In this document: in pieces, positions 48,357 to 59,356 of the stretch
Numbering within the stretch: position 1 is the first letter of the stretch
Layout of the letters: each line of letters starts with the position of its first letter
Assembly: GCA_016081115.2 (NCBI GenBank)
Contig: CM071930.1
Coordinates: 29,341,641 to 29,405,640, forward strand
Length of the DNA: 64,000 nucleotides
Reading direction: 5' to 3'
Source: Rehmannia glutinosa
Taxonomy: Eukaryota > Streptophyta > Magnoliopsida > Lamiales > Orobanchaceae
Made by a program: the position numbers and the translations under genes
Notes under the pieces: generated by a model
What the model was told of the DNA's origin: nothing
Database searches by the model: none
Seen by the model: the letters and a program-made list of their open reading frames with translations, nothing else

Positions 48357-50450
48357 TTGACAATTTTAACTAATGACAGCAAAATGCTTCTCACAGAGGT
48401 AAAAAGGACAATGTAATTTGTTTGACAATTGAGTAGTGTTAATAAGATAATACTTGGAAAATTTGATCAAGTAAACGAATCGGAGAAGAATGACCTTCCC
48501 AGATTTGTTTCTGAGTTTCCTGTACATTCCTTGGAAAATTCCAAGAACCTCAACTTCTCTCAACCATTGACTTATTTATCTCACACCTCACGTGAAAAAT
48601 GCTGTTTTTGTAGCTATAGTCAGCCCGATGATAAGTTAATCTTGAACCAAAATAAATAAATACTAAAAGAGGTTGAGTATCAAATGTATTTAACTGTGGG
48701 GATATTCTGATTTCGTCATTCTTTGCATACTTTGTTAATTTTTTTTAAGGTTATTGGCATTTTCAACTGGAGGGGAAGTGATTGGATATTTCCTGCAGGA
48801 AATTGCAAACAAGTCTCATTAGCTTATTGATCACAATTCACAATTAAATGACCAAATCAATTCTTCTCCAATATCATTTTTCTATATTCAACCATAATAA
48901 AATGATCATTAATATTCAACACTATGTGGTCCAAAACTTGTAGACAGGAATTAAAACTGGAAACAGAGAAAATTAAAGAAAATAGAGCACATCATAGGCG
49001 ACAAGCATGGTTAATTGCATGAATAAATTAATTATATTAGTTTAATGTTAATTACCTGATTGGGTATGAGGTCAAGCAAACAAACAAACAAACGGGAAAG
49101 GGTTTGGTTCCTTCTCATCCCAATCGGCCAACTGCTAGCTTTATTCACACTTTCAGGCGGCACATACAAAAAGGCTTTGCTGGGTCTCTTTGTTTCAATT
49201 ATATCAGAAAGGTTTTGAACTGATAAGTGATGCCAACTAATCATGTATGCAACTAATGCAAGTGAAGATGCCAATTTTAAATTCGTTTTGTCATTATAAT
49301 CCTTGAAATTTTCAACTATTTTTCCTTCCTAGTGGAAATGGAGATGTGATGGCAATTGTCAGATGGTCATGTAAATCAGTAAACAAATTCTCAAGCAACA
49401 AGGTCTCTCCATTCCTTAAATGAGAAACAAACAAATCTATGGAGGATTCGATGGGCAATTGTTTGGAAATAGATTAAAAATAAAAAGGAAAATGAAATAT
49501 AAAAAACTCTAACGCAGGCGCCAAATCAAGCTTGACTCGATAAAAACTCGTTTGACCCCGTTTAATAAGGTCCGTTAAAATAAATGAACAAAACTCAAGC
49601 TTAGAGACATTCGACTGATTTGCTCATAGCAGACTCATTAATAACCTTGTGAGCAAACTTGTCAATAAGTTCGTATAACTTAAAGTAAATGTTTGGCTTT
49701 AATTTTAATTTTAATACGTTTAATTATGATAAATATAAAAATATTTAAATAAACTTATGTATTTGATTAGAATCATAAGTTTTAGCAGATATATTATGCG
49801 TTTTAAAATATATAATTTCTTTTAATAAATTGAATAATAATTTAATTTATAATTGATATTACTAAGCTTGAAAAAATCGTGAGCCATCAACATATCCGAT
49901 AAATTAAACTCGAGTTTGACTAGATAATAAACGATCCAAACTCGAATTCTCAAAATTTTGGCTTGGTTTGATTCAATTGCAGCCCGGTCTATCTCATGCC
50001 ACCCACTTGGGAAGCTACCCAAGTGGGTTCATCTTCATTAGATGAGCCCATCAACATGGGTGTTTGCTCATCCAATTGTGATGAACACACTTGGGCAGCC
50101 ACCCAAATTAGGTGACATGGGATTTACCATTGCAGCCCTGGAGGCAATTGAGACATTTTTTGAGATATTAAAAAGGATTTCAATTCATCGAAGCCAGTCA
50201 GAATTTAGTTTCCAAAAAAGGTCAGAATTACAACATGAACAAATAGCATAATGGAAGAACAGATACGTCGCCATTACAGTTTTGTTAATCTATCAGCAAT
50301 ATTATTTCATTTCCTAGGAACTGCAGATAATTCAACACTTTGGAAAGCAACAAAAGTTCCACGGATGTCTTCACAAATCGGGCTCTCGATGCAATGCTTA
50401 TCATCTTTATCTAAAATACCTTCAATCACAACTCGACAATCACTCTTAGG
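48357..50450. other. LHT-C upstream intergenic region; no gene seen
   Basis: Open frames up to 107 codons show no domain or splice logic. Around 49530-49960 repeated CTCGA/AAGCTTG words hint at a decayed repeat, and 49990-50110 contains an imperfect repeat of CCCAAGTGGG/CACTTGGG. Neither could be classified. Confidence 0.4.
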
Positions 50451-50454
50451 GCTG

Positions 50455-50612
50455 TGCACAATTCGGTTAACTTATCCGAATCGAATCAAAACCAAAAATT
50501 TGGTTCGAACCGAAATATTCGGTTCGGTTTTTGATTTTCATTTTTTAGAATTTTGGTTTTTCGGTTCGGTTTGACTTTGGAGCTTCGGTTAACCGAACCG
50601 AACTGAAAAACC
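50455..50612. repeat. CGGTT/AACCG-rich low-complexity repeat
   Basis: Many overlapping TTCGGTTCGGTTT and AACCGAACCGAA words in both orientations, starting with GGGCTGTGCACAATTCGG. A familiar type of plant degenerate satellite-like or transposon-terminal sequence; exact family not identified. A (TA)n tract follows. Confidence 0.6.
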
Positions 50613-50617
50613 GAAAT

Positions 50618-50619
<2 letters not shown>

Positions 50620-50648
<29 letters not shown>
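50620..50648. repeat. (TA)n tract, left border of M1
   Basis: About 14 TA dinucleotides directly before the M1 terminus GAGGAGGGTTATATAGGACC. Confidence 0.95.
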
Positions 50649-50651
<3 letters not shown>

Positions 50652-50990
50652 GAGGGTTATATAGGACCCCCCTATTATATGAGTACGTAGGACCAGATCC
50701 AAGCCGTAAATAAATTGATCTCAATGGCTGAGATTAATCCTGCTTATTTGATGATAAGTCATTCGAAACAGCCAAAGGAGGGTAGATTAGTCCATATAAT
50801 AATAAGTTATGGTAGCTAAATCTAGTAAATCCCACTAAAATAGGATGAATTACAATCAAAGTCAATCAAATCTGTTATTCAATTAAATCGTCCCCTTCAT
50901 TTCACCTTCTCCACCGTTCTCTGTAACTGAGATAGTCTCTCAATTCACTGAAAATTCGTCATTTGCAGCGCTGAATCAAGAAAGAAAAGA

Positions 50991-51947
50991 ATGGATGACA
51001 CATATAAAAAAAGCTTCAATACTAATGAAGAACAAGGTAACACGTTTTCTTGCCTTCGAAATTGTTTTCATTGTCATTTTTTTACTGAATCCCCTTAAAA
51101 TTTGATTCGTAATGTTTCCTAAAATCAATGATTCGATCAATGCATTCCATTTTTTTTTGTAATTATTACCCAACAATATGCTTATGAGTGTCTGTAACAT
51201 TGCTTATGACTTGAAAAAAACATGCTTACAAATCTGAACTTCTTGGTAGTCCAGAAAAGGACATATCTTCATCCCATTTTTTTTTGTGTGTATGTTTACC
51301 CAGTGAGTTGCTTATTCTTTATGATAAATGTGCTTTCAATTGCCTATAAATGTGCTTATACGTACCAACATAATTTTGAACACCTAAAATTTAGTTCCTC
51401 GTCCACGTTTTTTCCTTCATATTAACCCAGAAAGTTGCTTATTCGTATTCATAATATTGCTTATTTGTGAATACTAATATGCTTATAATTATGAACATAT
51501 AGATGAAGCATGAAATTTAATTCTTCGTCCCCATTTATTTTCTTTAAAAAACGTATATGATATGATCGAAAATGCATTTTTTATGTGCTTGAATTGCTTG
51601 ATGTCATGAATAAACCATGTTGCTCACGTTTGTTTGGTGTTATAACCGATCATGTTAATTGATCATTATTTAGGTTGTATGAACTGAAATTATTTGATTA
51701 CGACGCCGTTTATTCTGATCATGTGCTTTGCTTATATATGAGTATAACATTGCTTATAATAATTAACCATTATGCTAACGTGTTTTCAAAATCTTGCTTA
51801 TTTATTTCTTTTGTTGAGACAGTTGTAATTGCAAGTGTTCCGCAGCAACGGATTGAAATAACAACGGATTCGTCTCCGAATTGGATACCAAAATGTGATG
51901 AACATCTGACTCCTAAAGAAGGGATGAATTTTGGCTTGGTCTTTTGA
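50991..51947 (+). pseudogene. N-terminal fragment of a FAR1/FRS-like (MULE-type) gene
   Basis: A short exon 50991-51036 (MDDTYKKSFNTNEEQ) with GTAACA donor joins in phase to 51823-51947 after an AG acceptor. The second part ends SSPNWIPKCDEHLTPKEGM, matching the start of the FAR1 DNA-binding domain in FAR1-RELATED SEQUENCE proteins, then stops at TGA. The rest of the FAR1 domain and the transposase core are missing. The intron is full of GCTTAT words. The phase match supports a real gene remnant. Confidence 0.6.
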
Positions 51948-53540
51948 TGTACTTTTTAGTGATGTTTTGAATGTTTTTTTGATTAGTACCTATGTAAGCA
52001 GAATTCAAGTGGTAAATATGCAGAATGTTACTCTATTGTAAGCATTTATTTTCATGGTATGTTATAATGTTTATATCATTACTCCAAATATTTTTTAAGC
52101 AGTGTTCTTCTTCTTTGTAAGCAGAAATCAACTGCACTGTAAGCAATATTTTAATGTTTTAACTATTTCAAGTATGCAAATGTTTAGTAAGCAGAATTCA
52201 AACGTTCCGCAAGCAGAAATCAATTGTCTTGTTAGCACTATTTCAAATATTATAACTTATCAAGTATCGCATACTATATAACAGTATTCAAGTGTGTTTT
52301 AAGCATGATTCAAATGTTGTGCAAGCAGATTTTAATGCTTTTGTAAGCATGTATGTCATGTTATTTTATATGCTAGTAAATAATCAAAGTGCAAGGTAAA
52401 AAAAATTAAACAGGCAGTCACAATATTTATTATCGAGCACATGCCTTTTTTTAGTTTCAAGGAACAAATTTTAGGTATATGAAACAAATAAGTACAAAAT
52501 CTAAAATAAACCTAAAAAAATAAGCGATAAAATATGAATAAATAAGCATTATCGAATCCTTTAAAAATCAGTCTCAAACATGCACTCAAAAAAAAAACAT
52601 CAACTACTTGTCGCACGTTCTGCTATTGTGCGAACCTATTTCTCCGCATTTCCCACAACGTCTCTTCATTTTCTGTCCAACCTTTATTGCTTTCTCCTTC
52701 TGACTCTGAAGTTGGCTTTTGACTCGACTGCCGCTCCCCTTATTTTTGGCCTGTGTTGGCGGCAACACTACAATGCCTAGCTGGGTTTTGTCCCCAACGA
52801 ATCCTTCGATCAATGTTTGGTTGTTCACCGAATGGGATTCTGTTTGTTGATCTTTCAGCAATTGTTCTTTATGATCTTTTATGATCCTTGACAGGGATTC
52901 AATCTTGGATTTGTCGTATTTAAAAATCCCATAATAGCCAACTCTAGCAGACTTAAGCATAGTATATAAGATAAGTAAGAATGATATAGAATTTGAGTAA
53001 GTATAATTCTGAACACCAATAAGCTTACTATATAAGATAAGTAAGCATTATATAGAATGTGAGTAAGCATAATTCTAAACACAAATAAGCAGTGCAAAGC
53101 ATCAACATGCAAAACTACCAGACTTGGAAAAAAGGTAGGAAATGCATAGTTATCAGCAACAAAAATGTATTTAAAAATCCCATAAGAGCCAACTCTACCA
53201 GACTTCATTTTTCCAGATAATAAAGACAATTTAAACCAAAAACACAACAAAGTCCTAACCATTTCGTACATACTTGGATATATATAAGCATACTATAAAA
53301 CATACATAAGCGATATTGTTTCCTCATTAAAGCATACAACCAACACTTGTCCAAAACAAAGATGTGACCATGGTTATTGACAAACAATAGGCAATTTTGG
53401 GCTGATTAAAAACTATCTCCCCATAGTTATGACAAACTAGGAAAATACTAATTTCCACCATTTCCCCTTATACTTTTGGTACGTATAAGCACATTTATAG
53501 GTAATTGAAAGCACATTTATCATAAATAATAAGCGATATT
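51170..53540. repeat. Dispersed GCTTAT / AAGCA short-motif array within M1
   Basis: TGCTTAT(T/A) words dominate the left half on the plus strand (51178-51800); GTAAGCAGAA(A/T)TCAA words fill 51990-52350; and TAAGCA/AAGCG words recur at 52520-53540. Spacing is irregular, mostly 25-45 bases. The words appear mainly outside the FAR1-like coding remnants. Confidence 0.6.
52604..52960 (-). pseudogene. C-terminal fragment of a FAR1/FRS-like gene, opposite strand
   Basis: The open stretch ends with a basic linker (PPTQAKNKGSGSRVKSQ) and a zinc-knuckle-like KRRCGKCGEIGSHNSRTC, the pattern found at the C-terminus of several FAR1-RELATED SEQUENCE and MULE proteins. It points toward the N-terminal fragment on the other strand. 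The segment SARVGYYGIFKY is duplicated at 53169-53206 as SGRVGSYGIFKY. The catalytic core is absent. Confidence 0.55.
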
Positions 53541-54350
53541 GTTTCCTCATCTTTTCTTACTCGAAAAAAAAAAAAGTAGCCCTACCTACACTGTTGTTGC
53601 CGGAAAAAAAAAAATTCACACTTTGTTGCTTAGGCTTGGAAAATTCATACTTTGTTGTCGGCTCGGAATTGCAATAAAAATAAAAAAATACGAAAATAAA
53701 AAGACAAAAAAAATAGCCCTACCTACACTGTTGCCGGCTCGGAAAAAAATTCACACACTTTGGTGTGTTCTCCAGCGAACTAATAGTTCCAAGACGAAAC
53801 TTCTGTGAAAAACAAGGTCTGATTTTTGCCCTCACCGGAGTTTGATTCTCGAACGAATATTTGGGGATTTTTTGACTGAAGAGATGGGGTTTTTCGCGGA
53901 GGGTTAAGTTGGGTATGGTTAGGACTTGGGATTTTTAATTCTCACTTTAATGGAGGTTGTTTCATGAAGAATGATGGTGGAGGAGAGGATACTTTTTTTG
54001 CAGAGAAAAATGGTGGAAGACGATCGAGAGACCAGTTTGCAGAGACTTAGTGTGGAAGACGATGGAATGGAGGAAATGACTCTTCATTTACCAAATACTT
54101 TAAAGATATGCAATATCTTGGATTTACACGTCCATAACCGGTTCCTAAAATTTAGCCTACTACCAAAAATAATTTCCCTCCCAAAAATTGATTTAAATTA
54201 AAATTACCAATAAGCCCTTTTTTAAATTAAGTTACATATTAAATAATAGTAAAACTTGATTAATCTTAACCGTTTAAAAATTAAATTAATGACTCAGATT
54301 TAGTCTCGTGTACTCACCTAAGATATGTGGACTCACCTGATCTAAATCCT

Positions 54351-54363
54351 ATATATATATATA
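54351..54363. repeat. (AT)n tract between M1 and M2
   Basis: Short AT run separating the right terminus of M1 from the left terminus of M2 (ATGATTGGTTCAAATGAGAC). Confidence 0.9.
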
Positions 54364-54750
54364 ATGATTGGTTCAAATGAGACCAATCCCTTTAGGTTAG
54401 TCCATAGGAACACTTATGGACTCTTAATTTAAAATTTTAGATGGTGTACATCATGTAAGTCCAAGCGGCTACGATAATCTAGAGGGAGGGGGGGTGAATA
54501 GATTATCTCCATCTTTTCGATTTATCCCTCTTTTTCAAACCGAATGCTCAAAGACAAATATAAAGGTGCGGAATGTAAACAACACGCGTCGATTTATAGT
54601 AGTTCAACCCACCTAGGGCTAATCTACTACCACCCCAAAGATATCCGGGATGGATTTCAAAGAAAAAGAATTTTATTAATTACCAAAATTAATACAAATT
54701 CAACTTACAACACCTTGAAGAGCACCACACTCTTCTTCAACACCACCTTT

Positions 54751-54880
54751 GAGATTACCACAATCTCTTCTTGAAGATTACCACAATCTCCAACGGCACC
54801 TTGTGAAGATTACCACAATCTTCAACCTTGAAGAATACCAAATTCTTCAACACCTCAACAAGAAGATTACCACAATCTTC
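54751..54880 (-). repeat. Array of five short hairpin units in the R4 LTR
   Basis: Units of the form GAAGATT-ACCAC-AATCTTC start at 54751 (GAGATT form), 54773, 54805, 54831 (GAAGAAT-ACCAA-ATTCTTC) and 54862. The change at 54831 is compensated on both arms, so base pairing is kept. The second LTR carries the same array. Confidence 0.85.
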
Positions 54881-55328
54881 TTACACCTATCACCTAGATC
54901 ACCCAAGTGTGTTCTTACCACAAGAACACTCACAAGGATATCTTGTGTTGAATGACGACCACAAATTCAAGATTACAACTCGATAATTGATAATACAATA
55001 GAGTGCAAGTGTAATCAAGAATAGCCTAGACCTCAAGAATGTGAAAGTGAATAGCTAGGCAAATTACAACAAGAAATAAGACAATGTAAGAACAAGTGTA
55101 TTCTTGAGTGTATCTTGTTGTGTTGTAGTTTTCTCTCTTATTGTGTTGCTTCAATTCTTCCTCTATTTATAGAAGATGTCTTGGACATGATAGGCTCCTC
55201 CTAGGAGATTGAAATCTATAAAAAATTGCAAGACAAATGAAGAAAAGAGCTGTTAGAAATCAACCCCTTAAATCAAGGAAAAGCTGTCTGCAAACTCAAC
55301 GGATAGTTTGCTGTCAAAAGAGGGGTTC

Positions 55329-55616
55329 GACCGGTCGCGCAGAGATAAGATTGAAATTGAATTCTTCGAATTTTTACACAGGGGGACCGGTCGCAGGGGA
55401 GTTCGACCGGTCGCCCCTATGTGTGACCGGTTGGAGGGATCAAAATTGAGAAACAAAAAGAGTCTGTTCTCAGGGGTATGTTCAGGTACCGGTCGCCCAA
55501 GGGGTCGACCGGTCGCCCCTAGGGCTTACCGGTCGCCCTCCCCCATTTCCCTTCAGTCCCATTTTCTGTTTCAAAACTCAACACAGGTACGGGTTGCCCT
55601 ATAGGGCGACCGGTCG
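55329..55616. repeat. Cluster of ACCGGTCG palindromic words in the R4 LTR
   Basis: ACCGGTCG or CGACCGGTCG occurs about eight times in 290 bases (for example 55329, 55404, 55506, 55607), separated by GGGG/CCCC runs, giving a CpG-rich island in AT-rich DNA. Three further copies are in the R4 interior at 57118-57162. LTR promoters of Sireviruses are known to be rich in palindromes and CpG; that this is such an island is inference. Confidence 0.8.
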
Positions 55617-55931
55617 AGCCTGAAACAAATGTGTTGTCCAATTTTATATCGAAAATAAACTCCAAGAAATACTCCGAAAAATAGTAAAAATATTTTAGAC
55701 CGATCGGGAGTATTAGGACAACATTCAGGGACATAGTTTAGATGTAAAAACATTTTGACATAAAATCATTAAAAGCGTTGTCCATTTTAGTCGAAAACAA
55801 ACTTGAAGAAATACTCCGGAAAATATGAAAACCATTTTAGATCATTTTGGAGTATTTGGACAACCTTTAGAAACATTGTTTTGGTGTAAAAACAAAATCA
55901 TCAAAATCATGATAAAACCATTTATCAAACA

Positions 55932-57745
55932 ATCTCCCATTTTTTGATGATTACAAACCAAAACAATTTAACAAGGCCGATTTTGAAAACAAAACAATTT
56001 TGAGAGGCGATTTTGAAAACAAAACAAGTTTTCCGGTCAAAAATAAATATCCGTTGAGAGCGACAACATTCCACGCAATATAAGCACAAGGATGGGAGTA
56101 GAGATATTCCAACATATATAGCAAATGCCCCCCCTATCAATATGCACAACAAAAATAATATAGAAGCAACTATAAACAAAAGCTAAAAGCTTAGCTTTTT
56201 GAATTTGAGCTTAAGTATCAATAACTTAAAAGCTCCCCCTGTCAAAGAGACATCATTAGAAACATAAATACTTCCATACTACAACCAATGGATCAAGAAT
56301 CATACATAACCATAATACATCAAGTGGACATAATATGATCCACAACTTATGGCTTTACATAGCCACAACTTATAGCTTCTTTTCGTTAAGCTTATCTTAG
56401 CTTCTATGAGCTAAAAAGCTTATAACCTGTTTCTCCACCTGTTTCTCCCCCTTTGGAATCATCAAAAAGAATGTTAGCATGATAAATACATCATATATTC
56501 ATATCAAAGAGCACAACTAAACCGATGTATCAAGCTATTTGAACATTGAAGCTTTTAAACCAAATAGAAGAGTCGAATCATACGACTTGTAGAAGCTTAT
56601 GAAAAATCATCTGATTTGAAAAAAACATGATCTCTATAAATATATGAGACTTTTGAAGTCGAGAGAGTCATGTAGGTGATGAATTTTTCATTGAAACGTT
56701 TTATCGAACACTTGGCGGGCGTCAAAAATAGAAAAAGTTATATATAGACCTTGTAAATGAAATCAAGCCAAGTTTTTCATCACCAAATACAATTTAACAA
56801 ATATCATTCATCAACAATCAATAAGCTCATCACAAACATATATGAATCACATCAAGAAAAATACATATAAGCCACAAACTCAAGGGTTCAACCCAATTGA
56901 GCTAAAGATAGTGAAATTCTTACCATTCAATCGGTAAAGACGAGCAATGATGATGATAGTCGAGCTAGATAATCCCCAAACTATGTAATTCATGCAACAA
57001 AATACATTTGAAGTGAAATGTGTGTGCAAATGACAAAGGGGACGAAATAGAGAAGAAAAAGGCCAAAATGCCAAATTCTGGAAATAGAAAGCAATATATC
57101 TGAAAATGCAGCAGGGGCGACCGGTTGGAGGCTGGGGCGACCGGTCGGAGGCTAGGGCGACCGGTCGACCTCAGCCCCTCACCCCTTCAAATTTCGCTTC
57201 TTTCTGTTTTGCAAAATTCCGAAGCTTGATCCAAAAATCCGATTTTTCGCCCCTAAGTTTTAAAAACGTGCAAAATGCAAACGTAGACCTCATTCAATAT
57301 ACATTATGTCATGATCAAGCTCGAAATGAGGTAAAATACTCGGCGTTGAGCGATTAAAAAGTCCGCGAGTGATCCTTGAGACAGAATTAAACACATCTCA
57401 AGTTTTTTGTTAAAAATCACAATCCCAAAAAAATATATCGAATCTCAATATGTTTAGTTCGATTATGATGAACCAAATTTTGAATACGAATAACCGTATA
57501 ATAGGTACCGAATTTGTTATTCCAAAAAAGTAAGAACATTTTAAAGCTTTGGATACAACAAGTCATAAGAAGAAGTGCCTTTCAAATATTTGAAAATTTC
57601 TTTTAATGGCACTTTAATGAGATTCGTTGGGATAGTTTTTGAAGCCGAGCATATAGACATAAGGCATATGGAATGTCGAGTCTATAGGAACAATACAGGA
57701 AAACATACCTCGAATTTGTTTGTCGACCGACATGCCTTTTTCAAC
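55932..57745 (-). other. R4 3' internal spacer; no gene seen
   Basis: Contains two further purine runs on the minus strand (AGGGGGAGC at about 56237 and AAAGGGGGAGAAAC at about 56443) resembling additional polypurine tracts, and three GCGACCGGTCGG-type words. No envelope-like or other frame was recognised. Confidence 0.55.
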
Positions 57746-57750
57746 CTTTG

Positions 57751-58400
57751 TCAATCTTTAGCCATAGAGGTTGAGATAGTTCTTCTTTCTTCAATGCCTA
57801 ACTCCTTCAAGAGTTCTTTTGAAATATAACCATCTTCTTGGCATTGAGTAATTTGAAGTCCAAGCAATAATTTGAGCTCTCCCATCAAGCTCATCTCGAG
57901 TTCACCTAGTATCAACTTAGAAAAAAAATCTTGCACAAATATTCATTAGTAGCACCAAAAATATTCTCATAAATATGCACAAGTTTAAACAATCTTGCCC
58001 TTTTTCACAAACAAAGAGAGTAGTATCAACTTTACCTTTTGTATAATCATTTAGCAAAAATAGCTAAGTCTATCATACCATACACGGGGTACTTGTTTTA
58101 AACAATACAAGGCCTTAAAAACAATCATTTGGCCTAGAAAAATTTTAAACCCCGGAGGTTGTTTTACATAGACTTCTTCTTGAATAAAACCATTGAGAAA
58201 ATTGGATTTAACATCCATTTGGTAAAGTTTGAAATTTTCTTAGAACAAGAATGGGCAAGTAAAATGCAAATAGCTACTAAATGTGCTATGAGTGCAAATG
58301 TTACATCAAAATCAATTACCTTCTTCTTGAAAATACCTTCGAGCTACTAACCTCGCCTTATTTCGACCAATGTTGCCTTGGTCATCGAGTTTGTTCCGGA
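57751..58400 (-). pseudogene. R4 reverse-transcriptase remnant
   Basis: Minus-strand translation gives MDVKSNFLNGFIQEEVYVKQ near 58140-58220, a copia RT motif. Further downstream, MGELKLLLGLQI and KELLKELGIE lie at 57751-57900, the region after YVDD. Frames between are broken by stops. Protease and integrase, expected between gag and RT, were not recognised, so pol is largely deleted or eroded. Confidence 0.75.
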
Positions 58401-59356
58401 ATACCCTTTTTGTCTTCTTCATCATAGGGAATTCAATTGGTCTAAGGTGTTCATAAAGGAACATTTATCCAAATATTTTGAGGTAACTAATATTTGGAGT
58501 ACTTCATTTCTCATCTACACAACTTAACAAACTCATTAACGGCATCGCTTATATAAGCAAGAGAAAATAGTCCAAGTGTAAAAACATGCCTCAATCACAA
58601 AAATATCTTGCATAAGAGCATAGTAGAAATAGACACTATATATATAGACCATGAAGCAAGAAACACATACTATGCATTTAGAAGATCATCAAGAGTCTAA
58701 TAAATCATGCAAGTTCAAATAAGCTTAAGAAAGCTACAAAAGGTCTCTTTTGAAATTTGAAAATCCGAAAGCATATAGTTGAGACCTTATTTAAAAGAAG
58801 TATTTGAACAAGAGTTGACACGGCAAATATGTGCAATCAAATATCGAATAGTGCCTTTCAAAAAATCTAAAAATCCTCTTAATGGCACTTGTATGAAATA
58901 CTATGAAAAACAAGCACATAGGCACATGGCAATACATATATCGAGTCTATAAGAGTAAGAATAACACAAGTAAACGTACCTCGATAATTTATGCCTTTTC
59001 TTGACAAATAATGACGAAAATGGTCATTTGTGAAAATATGTAAATCCTACACAATTCTTAAAACAAATCTAGCACAAATCATAATGATAAAAGTGTAGGC
59101 TAAGAGATATCACAAGTAAGCTCATGCCATAAAAATCCATAAGAGATGATAACATACTATAGTCTTCAAAAATGCACAAAAGTTTTAAAAACATCATATA
59201 AGGTCTTCTTTTTTTTTAAAAAATTTAAAAGCACAAATATATATTGAAGACCTTAATTAAAAAATAAATATTTGAAAACTCATTTTGCAATAAAGACACA
59301 AATAAAAGCATGCATAATAACAAAATAAAATGCATATTTAAATAGGGAGATACGGG
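58401..59356 (-). other. R4 eroded pol region; nothing recognisable
   Basis: AT-rich, stop-ridden sequence between the RT remnant and gag on the element's strand. Integrase and protease motifs were looked for and not seen. Confidence 0.5.

Larger units (their letters stand above)
50649..54350. mobile_element. M1: (TA)n-bordered TIR element with FAR1/MULE-type remnants
   Basis: The left terminus (50649-50710) reads GAGGAGGG...ATGAGTACGTAGGACCAGATCC; the right terminus (54290-54350), read on the minus strand, gives GGTGAGTCCAC...TAGGTGAGTACACGAG. Both align by eye to one degenerate consensus around TGAGACCA...TAGGTGAGAAC-TAGGACCAGATCT that is also found at the ends of M2 and M3. TA runs lie on both sides. 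Inside are remnants of a FAR1-type protein, and GCTTAT/AAGCAG words recur through 51170-53540. The FAR1 family derives from Mutator-like transposases, so a MULE assignment is plausible but inferred. Confidence 0.6.
54454..55931 (-). repeat. R4 3' LTR (left copy)
   Basis: Plus-strand edges TGTAAGTCCAAGCGG and CCATTTATCAAACA. Contains five hairpin units (54751-54880) and a cluster of ACCGGTCG palindromes (55329-55616). Confidence 0.92.

Noticed and set aside
49032..49274. Possible small gene upstream of LHT-C (80 codons, minus)
   Set aside because: No domain, no splice context and no similarity to anything I recognise; composition like the surrounding intergenic DNA.
50042..50574. Two consecutive plus-strand frames (69 and 107 codons) as a two-exon gene
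   Set aside because: No recognisable protein; the second runs into the CGGTT low-complexity repeat.
54751..54880. CRISPR-like array of short palindromic repeats
   Set aside because: Eukaryotic LTR context, irregular spacing, non-unique spacers; interpreted as hairpin units of the LTR.
54749..54955. Open frames in the R4 LTRs (also 61113-61319 and the 55237-55753 and 61637-62116 frames)
   Set aside because: Present in both LTR copies because of repeat structure and GC-rich palindromes; no protein family recognised.
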